A stretch of DNA of 64,000 nt from Streptococcus equinus ATCC 9812. Its GTDB lineage: Bacteria; Bacillota; Bacilli; Lactobacillales; Streptococcaceae. The stretch covers positions 414,629-478,628 of the forward strand of contig NZ_GL698429.1 in assembly GCF_000187265.1 (NCBI RefSeq). The letters run 5' to 3'. Numbering within the stretch: position 1 is the first letter of the stretch; every line of letters starts with the position of its first letter. The position numbers and the translations under genes were made by a program. This document shows positions 16,455-26,482 of the stretch, in pieces. A model generated the notes under the pieces. It did no database searches and was not told the DNA's origin. It worked only from the letters and a program-made list of their open reading frames with translations.

Positions 16455-17870
16455 ATGGGCTATTTTGATTATTCACGAGAGCCGCGTTCTGATATCGCCT
16501 TTGTGGATATGAAGTCCTTTTATGCTAGTGTGGAGTGCGTGGACCGTGGCTTGCATCCTTTGAAAACTTCGCTTTGCGTTATGAGCCGAGCTGAAAATGC
16601 CAGTGGCTTGATTTTAGCGTCTTCACCGACATTTAAGAAAGTCTTTGGAACGTCAAATGTCAGCCGAGCTTATGATTTGCCGTTTGATGTTCACACGCGC
16701 AAGTTTTCTTATTACAATGCCAAACGTCAAGGTTTGCCTACGACGCCTGAATATGTCGCTTACATCGAAAATTGGGCAAAGGCGACTTGGATTGTACCAC
16801 CGCGAATGGACCGTTACATTGAGAAAAATCTAGAAATTCAGCATATCTTTCAAAACTATGGCAGCATCGAAGATATCTTACCTTACTCGATTGACGAAGG
16901 TTTTATTGATTTAACTTCATCGTTGAACTATTTTATCCCAGATAAGACCCTAGGGAAGAAAGAAAAGCTGGATAAGGTTTCTGCTATGATTCAGCGAGAA
17001 ATTTGGCAAAAGACAGGCATCTACTCAACGGTTGGCATGTCAAATGCCAATCCATTGCTTGCAAAGCTTGCTCTTGATAATGAAGCCAAGCACAATCAGA
17101 ACATGCGTGCCAATTGGTCTTACGAGGATGTTGAAACCAAGGTTTGGGCGATTCCTAAGATGACTGACTTCTGGGGGATTGGCAGCCGTATGGAAAAACG
17201 TCTTAATAAGCTTGGCATTTTTACCATCAAAGAACTCGCTAATTTCAATCCCGATATTCTCAAAAAAGAACTTGGTATCGTGGGGGTCGACCTCTTCTTT
17301 CATGCTAACGGCATTGATGAAAGCAACGTTCACCAGCCCTACAAGCCTAAGTCTAAGAGCATTGGCAATTCTCAGGTTTTGCCACGCGATTATCGTAAGA
17401 AGGCTGATATCGAGTTAGTTTTTAGGGAAATGGCAGAGCAGGTTGCCATTCGCCTGAGAAGAGCTCACAAGAAGGCGACAACTGTGTCGATTTATGTCGG
17501 CTTTTCAAAGCAAGAGAAAAAGCACCGCATTCAGGCGCAAATGAAAATCGAGCCTAGCAATAACACCAAGCAACTGACTGAGCACGTTTTAACTTTGCTG
17601 CGCAAAAAATACGATTCAGGTGCAGTTAGACATATCGCGGTATCTTATTCAGGCTTAGTCGATGAATCCTACAGTACGTTTTCCTTATTTGATGACATTG
17701 AAAAAATAGAAAAAGAAGAAAGGCTCCAATCAGCTATCGATGCTATTCGTGACCAGTTTGGCTTTACGACTATTCAAAAGGCTAATGCTCTGCAGGAAGC
17801 CTCACGCAGTTTAGAGCGCAGCAAATTGGTCGGAGGGCATTCAGCAGGAGGATTGGATGGATTAAGTTAA
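16455..17870 (+). CDS. umuC: Y-family DNA polymerase, UmuC/UvrX type
   Basis: A 471-residue polymerase. The N-terminal catalytic motif DIAFVDMKSFYASVEC and the second acidic motif YSIDEGFIDLTSS carry the metal-binding residues. The helix-hairpin-helix region KMTDFWGIGSRMEKRLNKLG follows, and the little-finger domain makes up the rest. Such enzymes copy damaged DNA with low fidelity. Being the third gene behind an HdiR-type repressor, it should be induced by DNA damage. No umuD is present; the repressor supplies the only S24 domain. Confidence 0.9.
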   Translation: MGYFDYSREPRSDIAFVDMKSFYASVECVDRGLHPLKTSLCVMSRAENASGLILASSPTFKKVFGTSNVSRAYDLPFDVHTRKFSYYNAKRQGLPTTPEYVAYIENWAKATWIVPPRMDRYIEKNLEIQHIFQNYGSIEDILPYSIDEGFIDLTSSLNYFIPDKTLGKKEKLDKVSAMIQREIWQKTGIYSTVGMSNANPLLAKLALDNEAKHNQNMRANWSYEDVETKVWAIPKMTDFWGIGSRMEKRLNKLGIFTIKELANFNPDILKKELGIVGVDLFFHANGIDESNVHQPYKPKSKSIGNSQVLPRDYRKKADIELVFREMAEQVAIRLRRAHKKATTVSIYVGFSKQEKKHRIQAQMKIEPSNNTKQLTEHVLTLLRKKYDSGAVRHIAVSYSGLVDESYSTFSLFDDIEKIEKEERLQSAIDAIRDQFGFTTIQKANALQEASRSLERSKLVGGHSAGGLDGLS

Positions 17871-17871
17871 G

Positions 17872-18234
17872 ATGATTGACCGCAGTTATTTACCATTTCA
17901 AGCGGCGCGGGAGCACTACGACAGAGGCATGGAAAAATGGATGGGCTTTTTCTTATCAGAACACACCAGCTCACTAAAAGCTGACAAAACCAAAGAACTC
18001 CTACACACCAACCTTACTAAAGCCCAAAAAGCGCTGCTCCTCAGCCAACTCTACACCAGCCAGCTCACTGGTGTTTTTACAACCGCAAAAGACAAAGACC
18101 ACAGCCAACAACTCAGGGGCAAAATCACCGAAATCACCCCACAAGAAATCACCATCAAAACAAAGTCCCACTACCACCTCATCAAAACCAAGGACATCCT
18201 AGCAATCGGCGTCGAAGTCGATGGAGTGGTTTAA
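17872..18234 (+). CDS. Small YolD-like partner of the Y-family polymerase
   Basis: A 120-residue protein. It starts DRSYLPFQAAREHYDRGMEK and ends with a beta-rich part, GKITEITPQEITIKTKSHYH, then LIKTKDILAIGVEV. Position directly after umuC (one base gap) and the overall layout resemble YolD-type proteins that bind Y-family polymerases in Firmicutes. The match is by context and layout more than by residues. The middle of the gene is richer in C than its neighbours. Confidence 0.6.
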   Translation: MIDRSYLPFQAAREHYDRGMEKWMGFFLSEHTSSLKADKTKELLHTNLTKAQKALLLSQLYTSQLTGVFTTAKDKDHSQQLRGKITEITPQEITIKTKSHYHLIKTKDILAIGVEVDGVV

Positions 18235-18267
18235 ATTTTATACTAAAGGAGAAGAATAACGAAAGAT

Positions 18268-19203
18268 ATGACAGAAGCAAGTCAATTAATTGTATTAGGA
18301 AATGGATTCGATTTACATTGTGGCTTAAAAAGCTCTTACAAAGATTTTTTATACTATGTGCTAACACAAAAATATCATTTTTCGATTGATAGTGATGATA
18401 GAAATCAAGCAATAAATCAAGCTTTTGATAAATTTTTAAAAAGATTAAAAGATGTTTTTGAGAGATTTAGGATTGACAATAATTTTGTAAGTTACACAGA
18501 GAAGAGTATGGATGAAATTTTTTCTGATATTAATATCTGGTATTTAATTCTATTTAATGAACATTTAGCGAAGATTACAAGAATAAAGCCCAAAATTTCT
18601 TGCAAAGTATAGTTATGGACGGGGATTTTCCATCGAGTTATAGTGTTTTTTCATTTAATTATACTAATTCGTGTTCTGGTAATCCTGGCATTCAAGTAGC
18701 TTTTCGTAATGTTCACGGAGCATTGAATCATACTTCGGATGAAAGTAAGATTATTTTTGGAATAGATAACATCTCTTCAGATTCGAGTGCAGAAGATATT
18801 GGCTAAATCTTACCGTACCATGAGATTATATACTGAATTAGAAAATGACAAAGCTTTTGGGGATAAAACCGATAATATTTTCACTAAAGATATGGACGTT
18901 ATTAAATTTTATGGTCACTCTTTAGCAAGAGCTGATTACAGCTATTTTCAGTATATTTTTGACATGTATGATTTGTATAATTCTGATGTCAAATTGATTT
19001 TTTACTATTCAAAAATTGAAGGACGAACAGTAGAAAAAGTAAGGTAAGAACAATACCGCAATATAACGAAATTAATAGAATAATACGGTGAGACTTTAGA
19101 TAACAAAGCTCATGGAAGAAATCTTTTAACAAGACTAATTCAAACAGGAAGATTGAAGATAGTTGGATTGGAAGACGACAATAATAAAATGCAAGAAGAA
19201 TAA
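18268..19203 (+). pseudogene. abiH: AbiH-family abortive infection protein, inactivated
   Basis: The start ASQLIVLGNGFDLHCGLKSS, then YKDFLYYVL, is the AbiH signature. The frame shifts near 18605 and continues with DGDFPSSYSVFSFNYTNS, NVHGALNH and IIFGIDN. It shifts again near 18800 into NIFTKDMDVIKFYGHSLARA, then DYSYFQYIFDMYDLY. A last segment with KAHGRNLLTRLIQTGRLK runs to 19203 after further stops. All AbiH motifs are present in order, but at least three lesions inactivate it. AbiH blocks phage multiplication in Lactococcus; it lies here beside a restriction-like operon. Confidence 0.8.
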
Positions 19204-19209
19204 TCAAAG

Positions 19210-19253
19210 CTACCCTACCTAGTTTTATAAAGAAACTGGATAGGGTATTTTTT
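19210..19253 (+). terminator. Intrinsic terminator after abiH
   Basis: Arms TACCCTACCTAGTTT / AAACTGGATAGGGTA with T6 behind. Confidence 0.8.
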
Positions 19254-19424
19254 ATTTGAATGGTCAAGATAACGGTTCCGTGCGTAGTAGAAAATGGTAT
19301 AATATACCTAATGCATTATTTTATATATGTTAAAAGAAATTGTTTTTATAATTAAGAACAAACACTTAGACTAGGTTACACAATAACCAGAAATATTTTA
19401 TTTAATGATAGGATAAACAAGTAA

Positions 19425-22102
19425 ATGTCAATTACAGAATACGAAGATAAGATTAAAGATATTGTCGAGAATGGTGATTATTCTCAATTTATATATGATT
19501 TTCTATCAATTTATGATAAAATCTCAAAAGCAACAATTACTAAGCTACGCAAAGGTAGCAATAATTTATCAAAGTTACCAGGCGAGGTGCATTTAAAAAA
19601 TAAGCTATATTTTAAAGAAACTGATGGAAAAGTTTTGCAAGCTTATTCTGATTTAGAAGATAAGATAAGTGAGCTTAAATCTAAACCACGTTATATTATA
19701 GTTACAGATTATAAACAATTACTGGCTAAAGATACCCAAAATAGTGACTCTTTAGATATCAAGTTTAAAGAACTTCCTCAGTATTTTGATTTTTTCTTAG
19801 CTTGGAACGGAATTGAAAAAGCAGATTTTGAGAAAGAAAATCCTGCTGATTTAAAGGCTGCTGAACGTTTCGCAAAATTGTTTGATGAAATTTTAAAAAA
19901 CAATGAGAATGTTGATCGTCATGGTTTGAACCTTTTTTTGATTAGGATTTTATTTTGTCTTTTTGCTGAAGATACGAATATATTTAAACCTAATTTATTT
20001 ACTAACTTTTTAAAGCAATTTACTACGGAAGACGGTTCGGATATGAATGAACGGATATCTGAATTATTCTCTTTTTTAGATGATAAAGATAGAATTGGAG
20101 AGATTCCTGCTTATTTAAAAGATTTTCCATATGTAAATGGTTCTCTATTTTCAGAAGAACATGTTAATTTAAATTTCAGCAGTAAAGCAAGAGATTTGAT
20201 TATTGAGGCTGGCGAATTAATTGGTTGGTCAAAAGTTAATCCAGATATTTTAGGTTCCATGCTTCAAGCAGTTGCAACTGGAGATAAAAGAAGTCATTTA
20301 GGAATGCATTATACCAGTGTTCCTAATATTATGAAGGTTATTAAACCTTTATTTTTAGATGATTTAAGAGAGAATTTTGAAAGAGCTAAAGGTGACGAGG
20401 AGAAGCTAAACAAACTTCTTAATCGAATTGGTAATATCAAATTTATGGATCCGGCGTGTGGATCAGGTAATTTCTTGATCATTACCTATAAGGAACTTCG
20501 ACAATTAGAAATTGATATTTTGAAAGAATTAAATAGTATGGGAATTGCTACTATGTATGTTCCATCAGTTACACTTGGTCAATTTTACGGAATTGAAATC
20601 GAAGACTTTGCATGTGATGTAACGCGATTATCTTTATGGATTGCAGAACACCAAATGAATGTTCAACTTCATAAAGAAATTCATGATGCAGTTCGACCAA
20701 CGTTGCCATTGCAGAAAGCGGGTGCAATTGTTTGTGGTAACGCCCTAAAAATTGATTGGAACGAAGTTTTACCTCATGAAAAAGATGACGAGGTGTATTT
20801 GTTTGGTAATCCTCCATATCTGGGATCAAAAAAACAAAATAAGTATCAAAAACTTGATATTGAGCACTTATTAAAAAATGTAAAAGGCCATAGAATGCTG
20901 GACTATATTTCAGGGTGGTTTCTATTAGCAAGTAGATTTATTAACTCATCGCCTAAAGTACAATCTGGGTTCGTTTCCACAAATTCGATTACTCAAGGAG
21001 AACAAGTCGGTAAATTGTGGCCAGAAATTTTTAATTATAAAGTTGATATTAGTTTTGCATACAGATCCTTTAAGTGGAATAACAATGCAAAAAGTAATGC
21101 TGGTGTAGTGGTAGTTATTATTGGATTAAAACACAGTTCGATTAATAAAAAAAGAAATTATTTAGCAATAATAGTTATAGAATTGTTGAAAATATTAGTC
21201 CATACTTAACGAATGCTTCTAATTTAACAGTGAAAAATATAAGTACTCCTATTTTTTTAAAACAAAAGATGCATTTTGGAAATATGCCAAATGATGGTGG
21301 AGGATTAATTGTAGATCGTTCAGATCTTAAACGGTTTGAAGAAGAAGGATTGAAAAAGTATTTTAAAAAATATGTTGGATCACAAGAGCTAATTAATTCT
21401 ACCCATAGATATTGTATTTGGTTACCTTTTAAAGAAAAAAATGAATATGTTAAAGAAGCGCTTCTGCATCCATTAATTAGACAAAGAGTAGAAATTTCAG
21501 AAGAGCATAGGTTGAATAGCAAAGACAAAGGTGCGCAAAAACTTGCTAAATTTCCGTGGAAATTTAGAGATACTAATACCTTTAAAAAAAATGCTATTAT
21601 TATTCCAAGTGTTAGTTCAGAAAAACGAATGTATGTGCCAATGGGGATAGTTGATTCAGATACTATAATATCAAATCTAGCTATGGCAATTTATGATGCA
21701 CCGCTATGGTTATTGGGACTTTTGGAGTCTAGGATGCATATGATTTGGTTAGGGGCGGTAGGCGGAAGGCTAGGAACGGGATTTAGATATTCTATGGGAA
21801 TTGTCTATAACACTTTTCCAGTACCAGAATTATCTCAACGTCGTAAAAATGAAATTGAAGATTTAACGTTAAATATTTTAGATATTCGTGATGAAGAAGG
21901 TGGGACACTAGCTGAATTATATGGTTCACCACTTGCAGAAAAGGATCCTAAACCGATGAATCCACGTTTACTTAAGGCGCACCAAGAATTAGATGCTGTT
22001 ATTGATCGAGCATATAAAGCAAGTGGTTTTAAAGATGACAATGAACGATTATCATTATTACTAGATATGTATAGTAAGAAGGTAAATGAACTTGATGAAT
22101 GA
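19425..22102 (+). pseudogene. MmeI-like N6-adenine DNA methyltransferase of an R-M-like operon, one-base frameshift
   Basis: The first frame (594 residues) holds an MmeI-type N-terminal and helical region, SAM motif I FMDPACGSGNF near residue 345 and catalytic motif IV GNPPYLGSKKQ near residue 465. It ends early at 21209. The second frame continues directly with RIVENISPYLTNASNLTVKN, PNDGGGLIVD and the target-recognition and C-terminal regions to 22102. Restoring one A near 21170 (ATAATAG to ATAAATAG) joins both into ~892 residues, typical for the family. No nuclease domain is seen at the N-terminus; cutting is probably done by the downstream GIY-YIG protein. A TATAAT lies at 19298. Confidence 0.8.
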
Positions 22103-24062
22103 TAAAAACGTAGTGTCGGTAGCGTATCACCATACTGGCAAAAGTACTAATACTAACGATTTGGGAATGCGTGCTATGCAGGCGCGTGTTTATGAAAAGA
22201 GAAAATCTCAATACCTTTTGGTTAAAGCGCCACCAGCTTCTGGTAAGTCACGCGCTTTAATGTTTGTTGCTTTGGATAAGTTGGCTAATCAGGGTGTAAA
22301 AAAAGTGATTGTTGCTGTACCCGAACGCTCAATAGGTCGGTCTTTTAAGAGTACAGATTTAACGACTTATGGATTTTATGAAGATTGGATTGTTGATCCA
22401 TATTATGACTTAACTTCAGGGGGCTCTAATGGTAGTAATGTTAAGCGTTTTGCTGAATTTCTAAATGATCCAGATGCCAAAGTATTAATTTGTACTCATG
22501 CAACTTTACGTTTTGCATACGAAGAAATTGATGACGATGCTAAGTTTGATAATACAATGCTCGCCATTGATGAATTTCACCATGTATCGGCTGCTGATAA
22601 TTCAGTTTTAGGAACTGCACTTAAAAATATTATGCATAATTCTAATGCACATATTTTAGCAATGACGGGTTCCTATTTCCGTGGAGATTCACAACCTATT
22701 TTAACGAATGAAGATGAGCGTCGATTTAATAAAGTTAATTATTCATATTATGAGCAATTAGATGGCTATCAGTATTTGAAGTCTTTTGGTATCGATTATA
22801 AGTTCTACCAAGGAACTTATTTAGATGCTTTGGAAAAGGCTATTGATACAGATAAGAAAACAATTATTCATATTCCAAGTGTTAATTCTGCTGAGTCTAC
22901 TAAGGATAAATACGAGGAAGTTGGTCACATTCAAGATGCTATTGGGGAGTTCCAAGAAAAAGACCCAGAAACAGGAATTGATTACGTTAAGCGTAAGAGC
23001 GATGGCAAAATTTTAAAAGTGGCTGATTTAGTAACAGAAGAAGGCCGTGATAGAGTACAAGCTTATTTACGTGATATGGGTTCAGCAGATGATTTAGATA
23101 TCATCATTGCCTTAGGAATGGCCAAAGAAGGCTTTGATTGGCCATGGGCAGAGTATGCTTTAACAATCGGCTATCGTGGATCTTTGACTGAAATTGTTCA
23201 GATTATTGGTCGAGTAACTCGTGATAGTGATAATAAGAGCCATGCACAATTTACGAATTTGATTGCACAACCAGATGCCAAAAATGATGATGTTATGATA
23301 GCAGTAAATACAATTCTTAAAGCAATTACAGCATCTCTTTTGATGGAACAAGTTTTAGCACCAGAATTGAAGTTAAAATCAACACGAAGTAGTTCTTCAA
23401 TAGATATTGATGGTGGTTTAGACAACGATGTTATTGTTGTTAAAGGATTAAAAGAGCCATCGACTAAGCGTGTTAGAGATATCATTGAAAATGATCTGCC
23501 TGATTTAAAGGCTGCTATCTTACAGGATACTAAGGTACAAGAAGCGATTGCATCTAAAGCAGGTTCAGATGTTATTAACAAGGTGTTAATTCCAAAGGTT
23601 ATTATGGAACAAAATCCTGATTTGACTGATGAAGAGTTAGAAGAAATTCGTCAATATACAATTGCTGAAATGGCTCTTAAACAAGCAGAAATACAGTCAA
23701 CTACTAATGAAGTGGGTGATGACAAGAAGTTTTTGCGAATGGCAGATAAATTTATTAACGTTGACGAATTAGATATTAATTTAATTGAACAAATCAATCC
23801 ATTTCAACGTGCTTATGAGGTTATGTCAAGTAATATCGATAGCAAAACTTTACGTTTAATTCAACAGACAATTGATGCTAAAAAAGCAGATATTTCTGTA
23901 GAAGAACTTCCAGTTCTTTATCCCCAAATTAAGCGATTTATCGCTGATAATAAACGTTATCCTAGTAAGGAATCAAGCGACGAACTTGAAGTTAAATATG
24001 CTTATGCGCTGGCTAAACTTCGTGATTTAAGAATGCGGAGGAATGCAAGAAATGGCAAATAG
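22086..24062 (+). CDS. DEAD/DEAH-box helicase/translocase of the R-M-like operon
   Basis: A 658-residue superfamily 2 helicase. Walker A is VKAPPASGKSRALMF near residue 50, the Walker B/DExH box is LAIDEFHHVSA, motif III is ILAMTGSYFRGD, and motif VI is EIVQIIGRVTRDSD. A long C-terminal helical extension follows. The start overlaps the methylase end by 17 bases; ATG 22086 and ATG 22095 are both possible. With the methylase and nuclease it forms a three-gene unit resembling ATP-dependent restriction systems in which a motor links recognition to cutting. Confidence 0.85.
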   Translation: MNLMNDKNVVSVAYHHTGKSTNTNDLGMRAMQARVYEKRKSQYLLVKAPPASGKSRALMFVALDKLANQGVKKVIVAVPERSIGRSFKSTDLTTYGFYEDWIVDPYYDLTSGGSNGSNVKRFAEFLNDPDAKVLICTHATLRFAYEEIDDDAKFDNTMLAIDEFHHVSAADNSVLGTALKNIMHNSNAHILAMTGSYFRGDSQPILTNEDERRFNKVNYSYYEQLDGYQYLKSFGIDYKFYQGTYLDALEKAIDTDKKTIIHIPSVNSAESTKDKYEEVGHIQDAIGEFQEKDPETGIDYVKRKSDGKILKVADLVTEEGRDRVQAYLRDMGSADDLDIIIALGMAKEGFDWPWAEYALTIGYRGSLTEIVQIIGRVTRDSDNKSHAQFTNLIAQPDAKNDDVMIAVNTILKAITASLLMEQVLAPELKLKSTRSSSSIDIDGGLDNDVIVVKGLKEPSTKRVRDIIENDLPDLKAAILQDTKVQEAIASKAGSDVINKVLIPKVIMEQNPDLTDEELEEIRQYTIAEMALKQAEIQSTTNEVGDDKKFLRMADKFINVDELDINLIEQINPFQRAYEVMSSNIDSKTLRLIQQTIDAKKADISVEELPVLYPQIKRFIADNKRYPSKESSDELEVKYAYALAKLRDLRMRRNARNGK

Positions 24063-25245
24063 AGAGTATCGAACTGTAGACGATATTTTTAATGATCCTG
24101 ATTTAGAAGAATTATTAAAACCGATTGAAAAAAATACTAAAAAATCTGTGGTAATTGATCCTGATGTAAGAGAGTTACAAGAAATAGAAAATTGGTATAA
24201 AGAAAATGGACGCAAGCCAGAGAAAAGTCGTGTAGATTTAAAAGAAAGAAGCTTATTTAACAAATTGAATAGGTTAATTGGAAGTTATGATAAGTTAAAA
24301 GACTTTGATACTTATGGTTTGTTAGTCCAAGAAAGTCCTGATGTGTATGATCAATTGGCAGATGAAGTAAAACAAGATGTTAATACTAAGAGTTTTAATT
24401 CATTAGATGATATATTGAACGATGATTCAGTCTTGTTTAGTGGATTAGATGAAAATAATAGTTTTAATGTAAATCTTTTTAACACTGAAAAGGTGACTAG
24501 AAAACAAGAAAATAATCCAGAAAAACGGGCTCAACGTCAGAAAATGGATGATTTCGGACAATATAGTACTAAGTTTAAGCAAGTACAAAAAGAACTTGCA
24601 AGTGGGAAACGCCAGCTAGTTTCTTTTAAAGATTATGCTATACTTTTACATCATTATTATGTTTTAAAGGGGCAACTGATATATATAGACGCCTTTGGTG
24701 AGGAAGAGTCTAAAAATAATAAAAATGGAGTTTACAACGATAAACGCGTACATGTGGTTTATGAAAATGGTACGGAAAGTAATGTTTTATATCGAGGATT
24801 AGCTGCATCACTTTATGGTCGTGGTGGTAAAATGGTTACAGATGTTGAAACTGGTACAATTGAGTTGACTGCTGATGACTACCCTACAGGATATATATAT
24901 ATATTAAAATCGTTGAGTAAAGATCCACAAATTTCTAATATTAAATCTTTATACAAAGTCGGTTTTACAGCTGGAAGTGTCAAGAAAAGGATAGCTAATG
25001 CTGAAAATGAATCTACTTATTTGTATGCGCCAGTGAAACTTATTGAACAGATTCAAATAATTAATTTGAATCCTGAAGTTCTAGAAACTGCTATTCACCA
25101 TGCATTAACTGACTATCGCTTAGAAGTAGAGATTAAGGCGCCTAATGGGAAAAATATTACTCCAAGAGAATGGTTTGTGATAGATTTACCTAAAATAGAA
25201 GATATTATAAACCATATTGTTGCTAGATTGCAGAGTGAACAGTAG
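24052..25245 (+). CDS. GIY-YIG (T5orf172-type) nuclease of the R-M-like operon
   Basis: ATG 24052 lies ten bases after GGAGG (24037-24041); ATG 24043 would be too close. The product has 397 residues. The N-terminal 270 residues are charged and helical with repeated helicase-like C-terminal tail motifs (ENWYKENGRKPEKSRVDLKE). The C-terminal part is a T5orf172 GIY-YIG domain: TGYIYILKSLSKDPQ, SLYKVGFTAGSVKKRIANAE, then PEVLETAIHHALTDYRLEVE. It probably cuts unmodified DNA. It overlaps the helicase end, so the three genes are coupled; a terminator follows. Confidence 0.85.
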   Translation: MANREYRTVDDIFNDPDLEELLKPIEKNTKKSVVIDPDVRELQEIENWYKENGRKPEKSRVDLKERSLFNKLNRLIGSYDKLKDFDTYGLLVQESPDVYDQLADEVKQDVNTKSFNSLDDILNDDSVLFSGLDENNSFNVNLFNTEKVTRKQENNPEKRAQRQKMDDFGQYSTKFKQVQKELASGKRQLVSFKDYAILLHHYYVLKGQLIYIDAFGEEESKNNKNGVYNDKRVHVVYENGTESNVLYRGLAASLYGRGGKMVTDVETGTIELTADDYPTGYIYILKSLSKDPQISNIKSLYKVGFTAGSVKKRIANAENESTYLYAPVKLIEQIQIINLNPEVLETAIHHALTDYRLEVEIKAPNGKNITPREWFVIDLPKIEDIINHIVARLQSEQ

Positions 25246-25255
25246 GCTATTAGGG

Positions 25256-25286
25256 AAAGTACTAATTACTAGTTTAGTACTTTTTT
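25256..25286 (+). terminator. Intrinsic terminator of the R-M-like operon
   Basis: AAAGTACTAA / TTTAGTACTTT arms, followed by T-rich sequence. Confidence 0.7.
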
Positions 25287-25483
25287 AGTATCTCCCTCTC
25301 CAATTCTTCCAGCGCTAGCTAATTTTCTTCATACTCATAAAAAATTCAAACAAACATTGTTCTTTCATAATCTTCTTTACAGCCCCGCCATTTTCCAAAA
25401 GAAATAATACCGAGACTAAAAACTTCCTTGATTTTATGCTAAAATAGAGCTAAGTTATTTAGAACAGAACGGGAGTAGAGGTT

Positions 25484-26182
25484 ATGATTCCAGCGTATAT
25501 TAGAATTCATGATGCGTTAAAGAAAAAGATTGACGATGGTTTTTGGAAGATTGGTCAGCGTTTGCCGAGTGAGCGTGATTTGGCGGATGATTATGAGGTG
25601 AGTCGTATGACGCTTCGTCAGGCGATTACGCTTTTGGTGGAAGAAGGGATTCTTGAGCGCCGTGTGGGTAGTGGGACTTATGTGGCTAGCCATCGTGTGC
25701 AAGAGAAGATGCGCGGGACAACGAGTTTCACAGAGATTGTGCGTTCACAAGGCAAGATCCCGTCATCTCAGGTGGTTTCTTATCAGCGTAAGCCTGCCAA
25801 TGAGACTGAGATTGAGCAGTTGCAACTGAAACCTAGCGATTATGTGGTTCGCATGGAGCGCGTGCGTTATGCGGATAACATGCCGCTTGTTTTTGAGGTA
25901 GCGTCAATTCCAGAGAAGTTGATTCGTGAGTTTAAGCATGAGGACATTGCGGAGCATTTCTTCCAGACTTTGACGGATAATGGTTATGAGATTGGTAAGA
26001 GTCAGCAAACCATTTATGCCAGAAATGCGAGTGAGCGCGTGGCTAACTACCTTAAGGTTCCGAAAAATCATGCCGTACTGGCTTTGACACAGGTCTCATA
26101 TTTCACAGACGGCAGACCATTTGAGTACGTACACAGTCAGTATGTCGGCGACCGCTTCGAATTTTATTTGGAGAATAATTAA
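25484..26182 (+). CDS. GntR/HutC-family transcriptional regulator (UTRA domain)
   Basis: A 232-residue regulator. The winged helix-turn-helix is GFWKIGQRLPSERDLADDYE, then VSRMTLRQAITLLVEEGILE, and the UTRA ligand-binding domain ends with YFTDGRPFEYVHSQYVGDRF. HutC-type regulators usually sense sugar phosphates such as glucosamine-6-phosphate. GAGTAGAGG precedes the ATG. In other streptococci a gntR gene precedes ylxM-ffh, so core gene order resumes here after the accessory block. Confidence 0.85.
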   Translation: MIPAYIRIHDALKKKIDDGFWKIGQRLPSERDLADDYEVSRMTLRQAITLLVEEGILERRVGSGTYVASHRVQEKMRGTTSFTEIVRSQGKIPSSQVVSYQRKPANETEIEQLQLKPSDYVVRMERVRYADNMPLVFEVASIPEKLIREFKHEDIAEHFFQTLTDNGYEIGKSQQTIYARNASERVANYLKVPKNHAVLALTQVSYFTDGRPFEYVHSQYVGDRFEFYLENN

Positions 26183-26185
26183 AAT

Positions 26186-26213
26186 AAGAGAGCAAGTTTT
26201 CTTGCTCTCTTTT
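26186..26213 (+). terminator. Intrinsic terminator of gntR
   Basis: GAGAGCAAG / CTTGCTCTC around TTTT, followed by TTT. Confidence 0.85.
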
Positions 26214-26228
26214 GTCATCAAATATAAA

Positions 26229-26343
26229 AAGGTTGAGAACCCTCGGGGATTTTCCTTGAAAAAATCAAGGCGGCAGCACCTCTACCTAGTACAACTGCAC
26301 TCTTTGGATAAATCGTCACCGATTTAAACTCAGTCTCAACCTT
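26229..26343. repeat. 115-bp structured element with inverted ends, orientation unknown
   Basis: The ends AAGGTTGAGA (26229-26238) and TCTCAACCTT (26334-26343) are perfect ten-base inverted repeats. Inside are further hairpins: CCTTGA/TCAAGG near 26260-26276 and AAATCG/CGATTT near 26320. On the minus strand a GGTAGAGGTGCTGCC block lies between them. The nested layout suggests a structured RNA or a small palindromic mobile repeat. I cannot assign it to a known riboswitch. Confidence 0.5.
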
Positions 26344-26482
26344 GCTTTATTGTATCATTTTAGAGAAAGTTACACTAATTTTTGCTTCTAAACTGATATC
26401 GCTTACGACTTTTATGACTTATTGGGTGTGATTAACCAATTCTGACTATTAAAATTAGGCAAAATATGGTAAAATAAAGGCT

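Noticed and set aside
26229-26343. Lysine riboswitch or T-box in the structured element
   Set aside because: GGTAGAGGTGC and GCTGCCGCC recall L-box and T-box cores, but the remaining conserved segments and a regulated gene in the right direction are missing.
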